From: Fischerella sp. CENA71
Lineage (GTDB): Bacteria > Cyanobacteriota > Cyanobacteriia > Cyanobacteriales > Nostocaceae
DNA: 64,000 bases
NCBI GenBank assembly: GCA_024239075.1
Contig: JANBVI010000069.1
Span: 1 to 64,000, forward strand
Reading direction: 5' to 3'
Made by a program: the position numbers and the translations under genes
The notes under the pieces: generated by a model
Seen by the model: the letters and a program-made list of their open reading frames with translations, nothing else
Told to the model about the DNA's origin: nothing
Database searches by the model: none
Shown here: piece by piece, positions 18,366 to 27,625 of the stretch
How positions within the stretch are numbered: the first letter of the stretch is position 1
How the letters are laid out: every line of letters starts with the position of its first letter

Positions 18366-19568
18366 ATGGAATTTGATTACTTCAGACACAATGAAGGTTC
18401 TCCTGTTAATAACAACCGTCAAAGTTTACTCTCCAGTGGTTGGCGACCTTTGCAACGAGAATTTGACTGGGAGTTTTTAGGTCAACTGATATTTCAGGAT
18501 ACACAGGAGTTAACTCAAAAAAGTCTGAATTTAGCGAGTAGCATTGCGGAAACATTGGGACGCAACAACTATACTTGGTGGGCAAATTTATTAAATATTG
18601 TTTCCGAAAATACACGCTACGAAGTTGAAAAATACTGGAACTATATCACACCAGATCCACTAACACCTGATTATCGTTACCAGGATGTTTTAAATACAGA
18701 CACACCGATTACTCAGTTTGTCAATCGTAACAGTATTCCCATTGATTATGTTCTCAATCGACTGCAAGAAATTACAGTGATGCGGGTTTTAAAATTATTA
18801 GGAACTCCTGATATTATCACGCAATATTATTTGGAAAGAAATTTTTATTTTCCTGTAAATAAATTTCTGAGTTGGGAACGACTGGATATCATTAATACTG
18901 TTTATGCATACTGGTCAAAAGATGATGTCTGGTTACAAATTGATCCCTATGATCGGGGACGACGACACTATAGTTTAATGGCAAAAAACTTATCTCCATT
19001 AATCAACAAAGCGACTTATGATTTAGCAATCATGTTGAGTGGATATCAAAGTCGTGTAGGTAAGGTACAAAGCCAATTTCAGATTCGCAGTTTTCCGAAA
19101 GATATTCAAAACTTTACTGACATAGTTCAGCAGACGGTTTTGAATCAAAATCAATTAGCAGTTTTAGTACATGGTAAACCAGGAACAGGTAAAACTGCAT
19201 GGACACAAGCATTTGCAAAAGAAATTCTGGTGTCACTTGGCTTTGTAATTTTTATTTTGGATCATGATGCGATCGCCAATTTTGTACCACCTACATACTT
19301 AGAGCGAATTTGTATTATTATTAATGAAGCAGACAATTTGGCTCAAGACCGTGCTAGTGAAATCGCACAACAAAGTAACAAAACTGAGCATATTTTAAGC
19401 TTGCTAGATGGCACTTTGTACCAAGGTGTTGCTGATGACTCTGGAATTCAAATGCAACAAATGCTGGTAATATTGATGACTTGTAACACCACAGAAAGAC
19501 TAGATCCTGCGATGTTGCGTCGAGGTAGGGTAGATTTAATGTATGAATTTACTCATTTATTTGTTTAA
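18366..19568 (+). CDS. AAA family ATPase
   Basis: The 400-residue protein has a long N-terminal region of no recognised fold (about 1-250) and a C-terminal AAA module. Walker A is GKPGTGKT at about 270-277. The Walker B region reads CIIINEADNLA, with asparagine where aspartate is usual, as in several AAA subfamilies. RLDPAMLRRGRVD supplies the arginine finger. Little follows the AAA core, so the helical lid is short or absent. It is the first gene after Y-RNA-like RNA 5; the Nudix gene starts 8 bases after its stop. Confidence 0.87.
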   Translation: MEFDYFRHNEGSPVNNNRQSLLSSGWRPLQREFDWEFLGQLIFQDTQELTQKSLNLASSIAETLGRNNYTWWANLLNIVSENTRYEVEKYWNYITPDPLTPDYRYQDVLNTDTPITQFVNRNSIPIDYVLNRLQEITVMRVLKLLGTPDIITQYYLERNFYFPVNKFLSWERLDIINTVYAYWSKDDVWLQIDPYDRGRRHYSLMAKNLSPLINKATYDLAIMLSGYQSRVGKVQSQFQIRSFPKDIQNFTDIVQQTVLNQNQLAVLVHGKPGTGKTAWTQAFAKEILVSLGFVIFILDHDAIANFVPPTYLERICIIINEADNLAQDRASEIAQQSNKTEHILSLLDGTLYQGVADDSGIQMQQMLVILMTCNTTERLDPAMLRRGRVDLMYEFTHLFV

Positions 19569-19576
19569 ATTTGATC

Positions 19577-19999
19577 ATGCGTGAAATCAAATCTTGTGGT
19601 GTGCTTGTCATGCGATCGCAACCACAAATGAGTTTTTTACTCCTGTTAAAACCTAATCGTTATGACTTACCCAAAGGTCATATAGAAACAGGTGAGGATG
19701 ACATCAGTTGTGCTTTACGCGAATTATTTGAAGAAACAGGAATTAGAGCTAATGATATTGAGTTAGATCAACAATTCCGATTCCATGTTAGTTATCTAGT
19801 TAAATCTAAGCGGACTCAAAACAAAAAAGCAGAGAAAAAAGTTGTCATATTTTTAGCATGGCTAAAAAATGAAGTTTTGATCAAAACCACTGAACACAGT
19901 GGTTTTATGTGGGTAGAATGGAACCCACCACATACGATTCAGCAAAAAACCATTGATCCCTTGTTACAAGAATTGGAAAAATATTTGTTTCAGCCGTAA
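19577..19999 (+). CDS. Nudix hydrolase
   Basis: The 140-residue protein carries a complete Nudix box, GHIETGEDDISCALRELFEETGI at about residues 34-56, matching G-x5-E-x7-REUxEExGU. The short length, the DLPKGHIE context and the tail resemble bis(5'-nucleosyl)-tetraphosphatases and RNA-pyrophosphohydrolase-like members; which substrate applies cannot be read here. ATG 19577 follows the AAA stop by 8 bases, so the two genes are almost certainly co-transcribed and perhaps translationally coupled. Confidence 0.9.
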   Translation: MREIKSCGVLVMRSQPQMSFLLLLKPNRYDLPKGHIETGEDDISCALRELFEETGIRANDIELDQQFRFHVSYLVKSKRTQNKKAEKKVVIFLAWLKNEVLIKTTEHSGFMWVEWNPPHTIQQKTIDPLLQELEKYLFQP

Positions 20000-20191
20000 A
20001 GTTTTCGGGAATTGTATCTGAAGGAATTGTATTAGTAATCAATAAAATTATGTCTCTCTCAAGGATGTTATTAATATTTACGATGAAAAAATATTAACAA
20101 TGATACCCATATAAAAAAAGCATAGATGGATTGACAAAAATCTCCAATCCAAAATCTAAAATCCAAAATCGTATCAGGGATTGAAATTCCA

Positions 20192-21415
20192 GTGAACATA
20201 CAACAACTAATTTCAGAAGCACTGAGACTTCCGAATAATGCGATCGCTTATCATGTCAGTCAGGAATTAGCAGCACTATATCCTAGCAAGGCGATGCTGG
20301 AAGGTAGTGACTCTAGCTTTGATATCGAAAGATATGCTAACGCTAAACTTTGCACAATTGAATATGATCAATTTATCCACAATCAGATAATTTCTGGTTG
20401 GGATGGTATGGACAACACGATTTATAATTATACAGAAAATGCCTGCTTTGAGGTTACATGGCAAGGAAACAAACTCGAAGTAGTTTTGCTCAGTTGGCAG
20501 CAAGGTTATTGTAAAGAAAGATACTATTGGATTTTAGCCAAAAACCTAGAACTGGCTGAAGACTTTTTTACGGCTGTTTGTGAGTGGAACTCAGAAATTA
20601 AAAGCGAAATTTTAGTTTTTGAAGATGGTTTTTGGTCAAAAGATACCGATTTATTTGAGTCTATTCAAAACGCCAGTTTTGATAATCTCATTCTGAGTGG
20701 AACTCTCAAACAAGAAATTCAAAATGATCTAGCACACTTTTTGGCTGCGCGAGAGACTTACGAAGCTTACGGTATACCTTGGAAACGCGGAATTTTATTT
20801 ATCGGTTCTCCTGGAAATGGCAAAACCCATACGATTAAAGCTTTAATTAATCAAATGCAAGTGCCATGCTTATACGTTAAAAGTCTTAAGTCTCAGTACG
20901 ATAATCCCCATCATAATATTCAGCAAGTCTTCAAACGAGCGCGACAATCTGCTCCCTGCATTCTTGTTTTAGAAGACCTTGATTCTCTGGTTGAGGGTGA
21001 AAATCGTTCTTTCTTTTTGAATGAAATTGATGGCTTTGCTACTAATACAGGGATAGTGATTTTAGCCTCAACAAACCATCCAGAAAAAATCGATCCAGCA
21101 ATTCTAGATCGTCCGAGTCGGTTTGATCGCAAATATTATTTTGAATTACCAGGTTTAGCAGAACGTATTGCTTACATTAACTTGTGGAACGAAAAATTTA
21201 ATTCTGCTATGCATTTGTCAGACGCAAGTATTAGTCAAATTGCGGAAATAACTGAAGGTTTTTCCTTTGCTTATCTGAAAGAACTATTTCTTTCTGCCAT
21301 GATGCAATGGATCACAGAGATGAAAATTGGTGGTATGGAGCAAAGTCTTATTTCACAAGTTGCTAGTTTGCGAGAACAAATGGAAAGTTTGGATAGTAGC
21401 ACAAAATCAGAATAA
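20192..21415 (+). CDS. AAA family ATPase
   Basis: The 407-residue protein has an unassigned N-terminal part (about 1-170) and an AAA core: Walker A GSPGNGKT (about 206-213), Walker B LVLEDLDSLV (about 257), sensor 1 ILASTNHPEKID and arginine finger DRPSRFDRKY, then a helical lid (FSFAYLKELFLSAMMQW). It resembles the proteasome-type and BCS1-type AAA group in the core. It starts at GTG, for lack of a nearby ATG. It is the first gene of a tight cluster with the GNAT gene (4 bases apart). Confidence 0.88.
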   Translation: MNIQQLISEALRLPNNAIAYHVSQELAALYPSKAMLEGSDSSFDIERYANAKLCTIEYDQFIHNQIISGWDGMDNTIYNYTENACFEVTWQGNKLEVVLLSWQQGYCKERYYWILAKNLELAEDFFTAVCEWNSEIKSEILVFEDGFWSKDTDLFESIQNASFDNLILSGTLKQEIQNDLAHFLAARETYEAYGIPWKRGILFIGSPGNGKTHTIKALINQMQVPCLYVKSLKSQYDNPHHNIQQVFKRARQSAPCILVLEDLDSLVEGENRSFFLNEIDGFATNTGIVILASTNHPEKIDPAILDRPSRFDRKYYFELPGLAERIAYINLWNEKFNSAMHLSDASISQIAEITEGFSFAYLKELFLSAMMQWITEMKIGGMEQSLISQVASLREQMESLDSSTKSE

Positions 21416-21419
21416 TCTC

Positions 21420-22256
21420 ATGAAACTCCAACGGTTTGAAGATGCAAGGCAATTTTATGACAGAGTTAAAGATTATTTGCTCAGTCAAGAAGCAATGCAT
21501 AATCTGTTGCTAGGAATAGCTGATACCTTAATTCGTTACCCAGAACTGTATCAATCTCAACCCTATTTAGCAACAGTAGAAATAGACAGAGATATTATTG
21601 CAGTAGCGATGAGAACACCACCTTATGATTTAGTGTTATCGCAAAGCAAAAATGTAGATGCAGTCAAAGCGATCGCCAAAGACTTACATTTATCTTCAGA
21701 ACAAATATCAGCAGTTAATGCTCCCACAATTGAATCGGAAACTTTTGCACAAGCATGGTGTTCTCTTACAAATCAATCCTATCAATTGAAAATGGCTATG
21801 CGTGCCTTTCAATTAGAACAAGTCCAAAATATTTCCCAAGCTACAGGATATTTACGACTAGCAACAGAAAGTGATCAAGAAATGCTCAGACACTGGTTTG
21901 AAGCTTTTTGTATAGAAGTAATTGGTAAAGTTGAATCAGATCCCAAAGCTTGGATTAATCACCATTTGCAACAACAAGCTATTTATCTCTGGCAAGATAA
22001 GGTTACAGTTTCAATGGCTAGTCGTGGTCAATTCACACCTCATGGTGTGCGGATCAATTTGGTGTATACACCACCAGAATATCGTGGTAAAGGCTACGCC
22101 AGTGCTTGTTTGGCAGGGTTAAGTCAAAAATTACTTGATCAAGGCCATAAATATTGCTTTTTATTTACTGACTTAGCAAATTCAACTACTAATCATATCT
22201 ATCAATTAATTGGTTATCGACCTATAGGTGATTGGCACAATTATCATTTCATATAG
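21420..22256 (+). CDS. GNAT family N-acetyltransferase
   Basis: The 278-residue protein has an N-terminal domain of its own (about 1-140) and a C-terminal GNAT fold with the acetyl-CoA loop VYTPPEYRGKGYASACLAGL (the R/Q-x-x-G-x-G/A motif as RGKGYA) and FTDLANSTTNHIYQLIGYRP. The substrate is unknown. The longer frame from 21327 overlaps the AAA gene; ATG 21420 follows that gene's stop by 4 bases and is the likely start. A partial copy of its first codons lies after its stop at 22277. Confidence 0.88.
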   Translation: MKLQRFEDARQFYDRVKDYLLSQEAMHNLLLGIADTLIRYPELYQSQPYLATVEIDRDIIAVAMRTPPYDLVLSQSKNVDAVKAIAKDLHLSSEQISAVNAPTIESETFAQAWCSLTNQSYQLKMAMRAFQLEQVQNISQATGYLRLATESDQEMLRHWFEAFCIEVIGKVESDPKAWINHHLQQQAIYLWQDKVTVSMASRGQFTPHGVRINLVYTPPEYRGKGYASACLAGLSQKLLDQGHKYCFLFTDLANSTTNHIYQLIGYRPIGDWHNYHFI

Positions 22257-22345
22257 TAGGAGATTTGGAGATTGAAATGAAACTCCAACAGTTTGAATAA
22301 CAGGTGCAGACGATTTCCCAAGCAAATGGTCATTTGTTTATTAGC

Positions 22346-23311
22346 ATGTCACAGTTTAATTCTGTTACTTTTGCCGATATTGAAATAGCAGCCAAGCATC
22401 TTACTGGTGTTGCTCATCGTACCCCAGTGATGACTTCAACAACTGTTAATCAACGCACCAATAACCAAGTTTTCTTCAAATGTGAAAACTTTCAACGCAC
22501 AGGTTCTTTTAAATTTCGTGGCGCATACAATGCACTCTTGCAGTTATCAACAGACCAAAAACAAAAAGGTGTGATCACATTTTCATCAGGGAATCATGCT
22601 CAAGCGATCGCCTTGGCTGGAAATTTGCTCAACATCCCCACAACTATAGTCATGCCAGATGATGCTCCCACTGTCAAACAGTCAGCAACTCGTGGTTATG
22701 GTGCAGAGGTAATTTTCTATAACCGCAAGACAACTAATAGAGAAGAATTAACCCAAAGTTTGGCTCAGGATCGGGGTTTAACAATCATCCCTCCCTATGA
22801 CCATCCCCATATAATAGCGGGACAGGGAACAGCAGCGAAAGAACTCATAGAGGAAGTCGGCGCACTAGATTTACTGTTAGTGTGTTGTGGTGGTGGTGGG
22901 TTACTTTCCGGGAGTGCGATCGCTGCTAAAACACTTGCACCCAAATGTCAAATAATTGGTGTAGAACCAGAACGCGCTGATGATGCTACCCGTTCTTTTC
23001 ACAGCAAAACTCTCCACACTATCAATAATCCGGATACCATCGCTGACGGTGTGCGGACTCCAAGTTTAGGTAAAATTACATTTCCTTTGGTATTAAATTA
23101 TGTTGATGATATGGTGACAGTATCTGAGGAAGCAATTGTTTGCACCATGTTCTTTTTATGGGAACGCTTAAAAATAGTTGTGGAACCCACTGGAGTGTTA
23201 GCTGCTTCTGCTTTATTAGAAGGTGTTGTCAATAAAATAGACATGAAAATTGGTGTGATTATTAGCGGTGGAAATGTAGATTTGGCACAATTAGGACGAT
23301 TGAATTTATGA
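22346..23311 (+). CDS. PLP-dependent threonine dehydratase / serine racemase-like enzyme
   Basis: The 321-residue protein is a fold-type II PLP enzyme. The Schiff-base lysine is in GSFKFRGAYNAL (about residue 55), the phosphate-binding loop is CCGGGGLLSG (about 185), and SSGNHAQAIA interacts with the substrate. It lacks the C-terminal ACT regulatory domain of biosynthetic IlvA, so it belongs to the catabolic threonine dehydratase / serine racemase / hydroxyaspartate lyase group. I start at ATG 22346 (MSQFNSVTF); an upstream start at 22304 adds an unlikely leader. It overlaps kptA by 4 bases (ATGA), indicating coupling. Confidence 0.9.
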   Translation: MSQFNSVTFADIEIAAKHLTGVAHRTPVMTSTTVNQRTNNQVFFKCENFQRTGSFKFRGAYNALLQLSTDQKQKGVITFSSGNHAQAIALAGNLLNIPTTIVMPDDAPTVKQSATRGYGAEVIFYNRKTTNREELTQSLAQDRGLTIIPPYDHPHIIAGQGTAAKELIEEVGALDLLLVCCGGGGLLSGSAIAAKTLAPKCQIIGVEPERADDATRSFHSKTLHTINNPDTIADGVRTPSLGKITFPLVLNYVDDMVTVSEEAIVCTMFFLWERLKIVVEPTGVLAASALLEGVVNKIDMKIGVIISGGNVDLAQLGRLNL

Positions 23312-23886
23312 ATCATTCCCGCCTCGTCAAAATCAGCAAATATCTCAGCAAACACCTCCGCCATCAACCCGATCGCATTGGTATTAAACTTGCTCCTGGT
23401 GCTTGGGTTGCTGTTGATGAATTATTAGCAGCTTGTCAAAAAAATCAGTTTCCTATTACCCATGCAGAACTGAATGCAGTTGTCGCTAGCAACGACAAAA
23501 AACGCTTTTCTTTTGATTCCACAGGTACGCTAATTCGTGCTAATCAAGGACATAGCACCGAAGTTGATTTACAACTAGAACCTGTTGTTCCTCCGGATGT
23601 GCTTTATCACGGTACAGGACACAAAGCTGTGGAGTCAATTCTGCAAACAGGACTCAATAAAATGTCGCGTCATCATGTGCATTTATCAGCTGATATTGCC
23701 ACAGTAAAAACTGTTGGTGCAAGACATGGTAAACCAGCAATCTTGATTGTAGATTCTGGAGCAATGTATAAAGCTGGTTATAGTTTTTATTGTTCTGATA
23801 ATGGAGTATGGTTAGTAGATCATGTCCCGCCAGAGTATTTGCAAAAAAAGAATGAAAATAAAACAAAGTCTACTGGTGATGAATAA
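23308..23886 (+). CDS. kptA: RNA 2'-phosphotransferase (KptA/Tpt1)
   Basis: The 192-residue protein is a full KptA/Tpt1. It has LSKHLRHQP near residue 13, LIRANQGHS near 76, VLYHGTGHKAV near 96 and HVHLSAD near 120, which supply the conserved Arg-His-Arg-Arg catalytic set. The enzyme removes a 2'-phosphate from RNA using NAD+, giving ADP-ribose cyclic phosphate; in eukaryotes it completes tRNA splicing, and in bacteria its natural RNA target is open. It overlaps the dehydratase gene by 4 bases and its end overlaps the convergent PadR gene by 17. Confidence 0.95.
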   Translation: MNHSRLVKISKYLSKHLRHQPDRIGIKLAPGAWVAVDELLAACQKNQFPITHAELNAVVASNDKKRFSFDSTGTLIRANQGHSTEVDLQLEPVVPPDVLYHGTGHKAVESILQTGLNKMSRHHVHLSADIATVKTVGARHGKPAILIVDSGAMYKAGYSFYCSDNGVWLVDHVPPEYLQKKNENKTKSTGDE

Positions 23887-24406
23887 TTTCAATAGCCGTC
23901 TTCAACCAATCAATATAAGCTTGTTCTCTGCGTAACACCAACTCTAATGCAAGCCTTTGCATAATTTCCTCACGAGTTGCAAATTGATCCCCAAGCACTG
24001 GTAAATTAGTTTTTTCACACTCAGTTAGTTTTTCGATATGTGCAGCTAGCTGATGTTCTAAAACTTGCACGATCGCTTCATTGGATAATTGTGTGGCGAA
24101 AAATAATTGAATTAGCAATGGTTCTCTTAATATTGGTAAAGGCTGGGGAGATTGTAACCATCTAATTAATTCCGCTTTTCCTGTCTCCGTCACACTGTAA
24201 ATTTTACGATTAGGGCGATCGCACTGAATTTCAACGGTACACTTAATCCAACCCTGCTCAAGGAGTTTATCAAGAGTTCTGTAAATCTGTGCTTGGTCTG
24301 CTGGCCACAAGTGAGCAATGCATTGATCGAAACAGCTTGTTTTCAACTCGTAGCCTGTCCTCTGTTTTTCTTGAAGCAGACCCATAATTGCATATGCTAG
24401 CGACAT
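23870..24406 (-). CDS. PadR family transcriptional regulator
   Basis: The 178-residue protein has the PadR winged-helix domain (LAYAIMGLLQEKQRTGYELK, then WPADQAQIYRTLDKLLEQGW, with a wing YSVTETGKAEL) and the C-terminal helical VirR4-like dimerisation part. PadR proteins repress genes in response to small ligands and often self-regulate. It is convergent with kptA. Its target is not evident; the region upstream of its start (24407-24480) contains TATATGTCATTTTTGATATA, an imperfect inverted repeat that could be its operator. Confidence 0.92.
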   Translation of the reverse strand: MSLAYAIMGLLQEKQRTGYELKTSCFDQCIAHLWPADQAQIYRTLDKLLEQGWIKCTVEIQCDRPNRKIYSVTETGKAELIRWLQSPQPLPILREPLLIQLFFATQLSNEAIVQVLEHQLAAHIEKLTECEKTNLPVLGDQFATREEIMQRLALELVLRREQAYIDWLKTAIEIIHHQ

Positions 24407-24750
24407 AGACGGTTTTCCGAATATAAAGTAGTTTAAGCTCTATATGTCATTTTTGATATAGATGCTAATATAAGACTAATCATATATAAGAATCATCCAG
24501 CACAGTAACCTTGATAACGGCGTAACTTGACAAAAACCCTAACTACTTTGTTTTAGATTGATCAGATTACCAGTTTTGGCTGTTAAGGATTTACAAATTG
24601 AATTGAAAAGTGAGGAAGTGGCGATCGCCAATTTATCAGATGCGAAATAACTATTGACTTTGTTGCTCATTGCTGGCGTACCACTCAACCAACTCTTAAG
24701 CAGAAATCATTCCAGCCCTTAAAACTATTGTAACGGGAGGATGGGTTCCA
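24407..24750. other. Gene-free interval with possible gene debris
   Basis: The left end holds the PadR promoter. The part 24540-24740 has short open stretches without starts (one reads VKDLQIELKSEEVAIANLSD) that look like remnants of coding sequence, but I cannot assign them to a family. GGGAGG at 24735-24740 is the ribosome site of the next gene. Confidence 0.4.
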
Positions 24751-25161
24751 TTGACTTCTAACACACTTTTACAGCGAATACATCAACATCAATATCTACG
24801 CGATTTGCGAAATAAATTGCTCCACCTTCATCGAATGTTGCTGGAGACAGAACGCATCACTTACGAACAGACGCGTGGACGAGTATCGAACGGAGAACTA
24901 CTGCGACTTGTTATCGAACATGAACAATTTGCTTGGCTACATCGCATATCTGAAGTAGTTGTGCAAATCGATGAAATGCTGCAAGGAGATCAACCGATCT
25001 CACTAGAAGATGTCGAAAATATGATTGCTGATGTTCGCGTATTGCTGACACCACACGAAGAAGGTAACGCATTTGCAAGAAAATACTACGCAGCTTTGCA
25101 ACGTGAAGCTGGCGTTGTCCTAGCACATGCAGAGGTGTCACAACTGCTTGGATCTAAGTAA
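24751..25161 (+). CDS. Conserved-looking hypothetical protein, 136 residues
   Basis: The start is TTG, chosen because GGGAGG stands ten bases upstream and no ATG in frame precedes it. The protein is entirely helical by composition: LRNKLLHLHRMLLETERITYE, ELLRLVIEHEQFAWLHRISE, and an ISLEDVENMIADVRVLLTPHEEG part followed by FARKYYAALQ. It has no membrane segment, signal or cysteine. I recall similar uncharacterised bacterial proteins but no function. It is flanked by a pyrimidine-rich tract on the right. Confidence 0.75.
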   Translation: MTSNTLLQRIHQHQYLRDLRNKLLHLHRMLLETERITYEQTRGRVSNGELLRLVIEHEQFAWLHRISEVVVQIDEMLQGDQPISLEDVENMIADVRVLLTPHEEGNAFARKYYAALQREAGVVLAHAEVSQLLGSK

Positions 25162-25276
25162 AGAAAAGGGATCGGGGATCAGGGACAGGGAATAGGGAAC
25201 AGAGAATGGAAAATTGATGTTATTTTCTCCCTTGTCCTCCGTGTCCTCCTTCCCTTGTCCCCAATCCCTGATCCCT

Positions 25277-26641
25277 TCAAAAAATCGTTTCAATCAAACA
25301 TTCTGCAATCCGCTTCGCTGCACCTGCTTTTCCCATCCGTCGCAAACCATTTTCAGCAATTACATGCAATTTATCAGGATTGGAAAAAAGCGATCGCACT
25401 ACTTGAGGAACTTCATTTGGTTGTTCTACTAAAATGACACTTGATCCCAAAAGCCGACTCTGCGTTTTGGCAAACTTGGGATTAAACTGTGGCCCTTTTC
25501 CAGCAATAGTAATAGCTGGTTTACCCAAACCCACAAATTGTTCGGTTGCTGTTCCCGCCATGGCGATCGCCATATCTGCCATATGCAGGCAATCATTATA
25601 AGCTTTTTGTGTCAAGATAAAATACGCATTTTTTTGTTTAAATGTCAAGGCATCGGCATCAGGAATTGTTATAGGAGAATCTGGGTAAGGGTGCCAACCG
25701 TGAGATTGAAGAATTTGGTGCATACTGGCAAAATGTAAACTTGAAGCGATCGCACCTAAAAATACTAGTTTGCCTCCAGTGTAGGCTTGTACACTTTGTT
25801 CTTGAGGAAGTGTGATTAATGCAGACACCGCCATCAAAATTTTTTGCCAGTTAGCGTAAGCCTCTGGAGGACGAGAACCTGGTAAAACAGTGATAATTAA
25901 TGGTCGAGCCAATCCAGGATTTTCGCTGTTACTACTATAAAATCGCGCCGTCGGAAAAGTTGGTTCTAAACCATCCATCATGGGATTACCAACATCAAAA
26001 GCTGGAATAGGCCATTGTTGTAAGATATTTGTTGTTAACGAATCTCTGGGGAATACCGCCTTACAATTACGATAGCTCATTAACCAACGTTCCCAAGGAT
26101 GGTAAACTGAACCAGAAAAATGCCCTAACCGTGCTAGTGGACTGCTGCGTGGCAATAATCCATTTTCATCTCGTACATGGTACTCTGATTTCGCCGTACC
26201 TACAAAAGCGTATTTAGTGCCACTCATCCAAGCAAACAATAACGGTATGATGTCCCCTACAGCTAGGATGGCGTGATTTTTGCCAAATTTTTGTTGAGAA
26301 TTAACCCAACTGCGTATAGTTTGAATTTGATTAAAAGTTAATTGTATTAATCCTCCACCCAGATCACGGAGTAATTGCCATCCATGCATGTAAATAAAAC
26401 CACCAGAAGGCATAGCGCGTACTGAACCGATGATGGGAATATTTAACTTTCGGTAGGCGTATCCTTCCCCTACCAAAGGTAAAGCAAAAATTTCTGGTGG
26501 GTGGGGTTGTCGCTGGAGTTCCTGTAAGATACGGACTGCGATCGCATCTTCCCCATGACCGTTACTTAAAACTAACAGTCGCAGATGAGAATTTATTTCC
26601 TGGATTTTAGAATTGGTGGATAAAGCAGAGACATCACTCAT
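25277..26641 (-). CDS. Lipid-A-disaccharide synthase-related (LpxB-like) protein
   Basis: The 454-residue protein is a GT-B-type glycosyltransferase related to LpxB. It begins RLLVLSNGHGEDAIAVRIL, has YAFVGTAKSEYHV and ITVLPGSRPPEAYANW, and ends in the nucleotide-sugar binding part with MADMAIAMAGTATEQFVGLGKPAITI. Cyanobacteria encode this shorter family in addition to true LpxB; its sugar and lipid substrates are unknown to me. It is convergent with the hypothetical gene at 24751 and divergent from the phytol-kinase-like gene. Confidence 0.88.
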   Translation of the reverse strand: MSDVSALSTNSKIQEINSHLRLLVLSNGHGEDAIAVRILQELQRQPHPPEIFALPLVGEGYAYRKLNIPIIGSVRAMPSGGFIYMHGWQLLRDLGGGLIQLTFNQIQTIRSWVNSQQKFGKNHAILAVGDIIPLLFAWMSGTKYAFVGTAKSEYHVRDENGLLPRSSPLARLGHFSGSVYHPWERWLMSYRNCKAVFPRDSLTTNILQQWPIPAFDVGNPMMDGLEPTFPTARFYSSNSENPGLARPLIITVLPGSRPPEAYANWQKILMAVSALITLPQEQSVQAYTGGKLVFLGAIASSLHFASMHQILQSHGWHPYPDSPITIPDADALTFKQKNAYFILTQKAYNDCLHMADMAIAMAGTATEQFVGLGKPAITIAGKGPQFNPKFAKTQSRLLGSSVILVEQPNEVPQVVRSLFSNPDKLHVIAENGLRRMGKAGAAKRIAECLIETIF

Positions 26642-26790
26642 AATTTAGAAGGCAGCAGGCAAAAGCTAGATTATTTTCCATGTTATTTTATTAGGTTAAG
26701 AAATACACAATATAAACTTAGCATCTTGAGTAAGACTACTCTTTTTGGGAAGATAAAGTATGTGCCAAATCTAAATCCTAACTGCTGAGT

Positions 26791-27495
26791 ATGCTATCTA
26801 TTATTTTAGAAGTCAGCCCTTTGGTTGGAAATTTACTTGCCACTGTGCTGACTTTTATTTATGTCTTTGGGTTAGTAGCCCTCATGAATTTCTTTGTAAC
26901 TAATTTTGGTCTACCCCAAGATATTAGCCGCAAAATCACACATATTGGTGCTGGTTCAATAATTGTTTTTTTACCACTTTATAATGATTTGCATTGGTCA
27001 AAATACCTGAATATTTTGATCATGGTAGTATGGTTAATTCTTTTAATTCAAAAAGGTTTGTTTGCCAATCCTGATGACGAAGCAGTCAAAACCATGACTC
27101 GTACAGGGGACAGGCGTGAATTACTCAAAGGACCACTTTATTTTGTCATTATGTCTATTATTTGTGGGACTTTATTCTATAAAACTTTCCCTGGAATTAT
27201 TGCTATGACATGTTTGGCTTGGGGTGACGGTTTTGCACCAATTATTGGCTCAAGATATGGCAAATGGAAATATAAAATATTGAGTGACAAATCAATCGAA
27301 GGAAGCTTATCAATGTTTATTTTTGCCTTTGTCGCTAGTATATTTTTTGTGTGGCTGATTATTCCCAGCAATTTGAATATTAACCGGATTTTAATAATTG
27401 CTCTTGTGGCGATGATCGTAGAGGGATTCAGCCCCAAAGAAATAGATAATATTTTAATTCCAATAACAGCAATTGCAACAACTAGTTTTATTTAA
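26791..27495 (+). CDS. Phytol/polyprenol kinase family membrane protein
   Basis: The 234-residue protein has about seven hydrophobic segments. It shows ISRKITHIGAGS near residue 45 and LAWGDGFAPIIGSRYGK near 145, with GDGFAxxxG being the CTP-binding signature of the dolichol/phytol kinase (CTP-transferase-related) family. In photosynthetic organisms such enzymes salvage phytol from chlorophyll for tocopherol or lipid synthesis, so that role is likely but inferred. A strong bidirectional hairpin follows. Confidence 0.88.
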   Translation: MLSIILEVSPLVGNLLATVLTFIYVFGLVALMNFFVTNFGLPQDISRKITHIGAGSIIVFLPLYNDLHWSKYLNILIMVVWLILLIQKGLFANPDDEAVKTMTRTGDRRELLKGPLYFVIMSIICGTLFYKTFPGIIAMTCLAWGDGFAPIIGSRYGKWKYKILSDKSIEGSLSMFIFAFVASIFFVWLIIPSNLNINRILIIALVAMIVEGFSPKEIDNILIPITAIATTSFI

Positions 27496-27544
27496 CTCAG
27501 TAAAAACACTTAGGCAGAAGTAAACCTAAGAATCTAAAACCAAA

Positions 27545-27578
27545 GGCTTTACTTTCAGTAAATCTCGAAAGTAAAGCC
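27545..27578. terminator. Bidirectional terminator hairpin
   Basis: GGCTTTACTTTC (27545-27556) pairs perfectly with GAAAGTAAAGCC (27567-27578), a 12-bp stem with a 10-base loop. It lies between the convergent kinase-like and COP23 genes and can end both transcripts. Confidence 0.75.
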
Positions 27579-27625
27579 CATATAACCACATTCATTACCA
27601 TAGGTAACAAAGAGGTATTAAGTTA

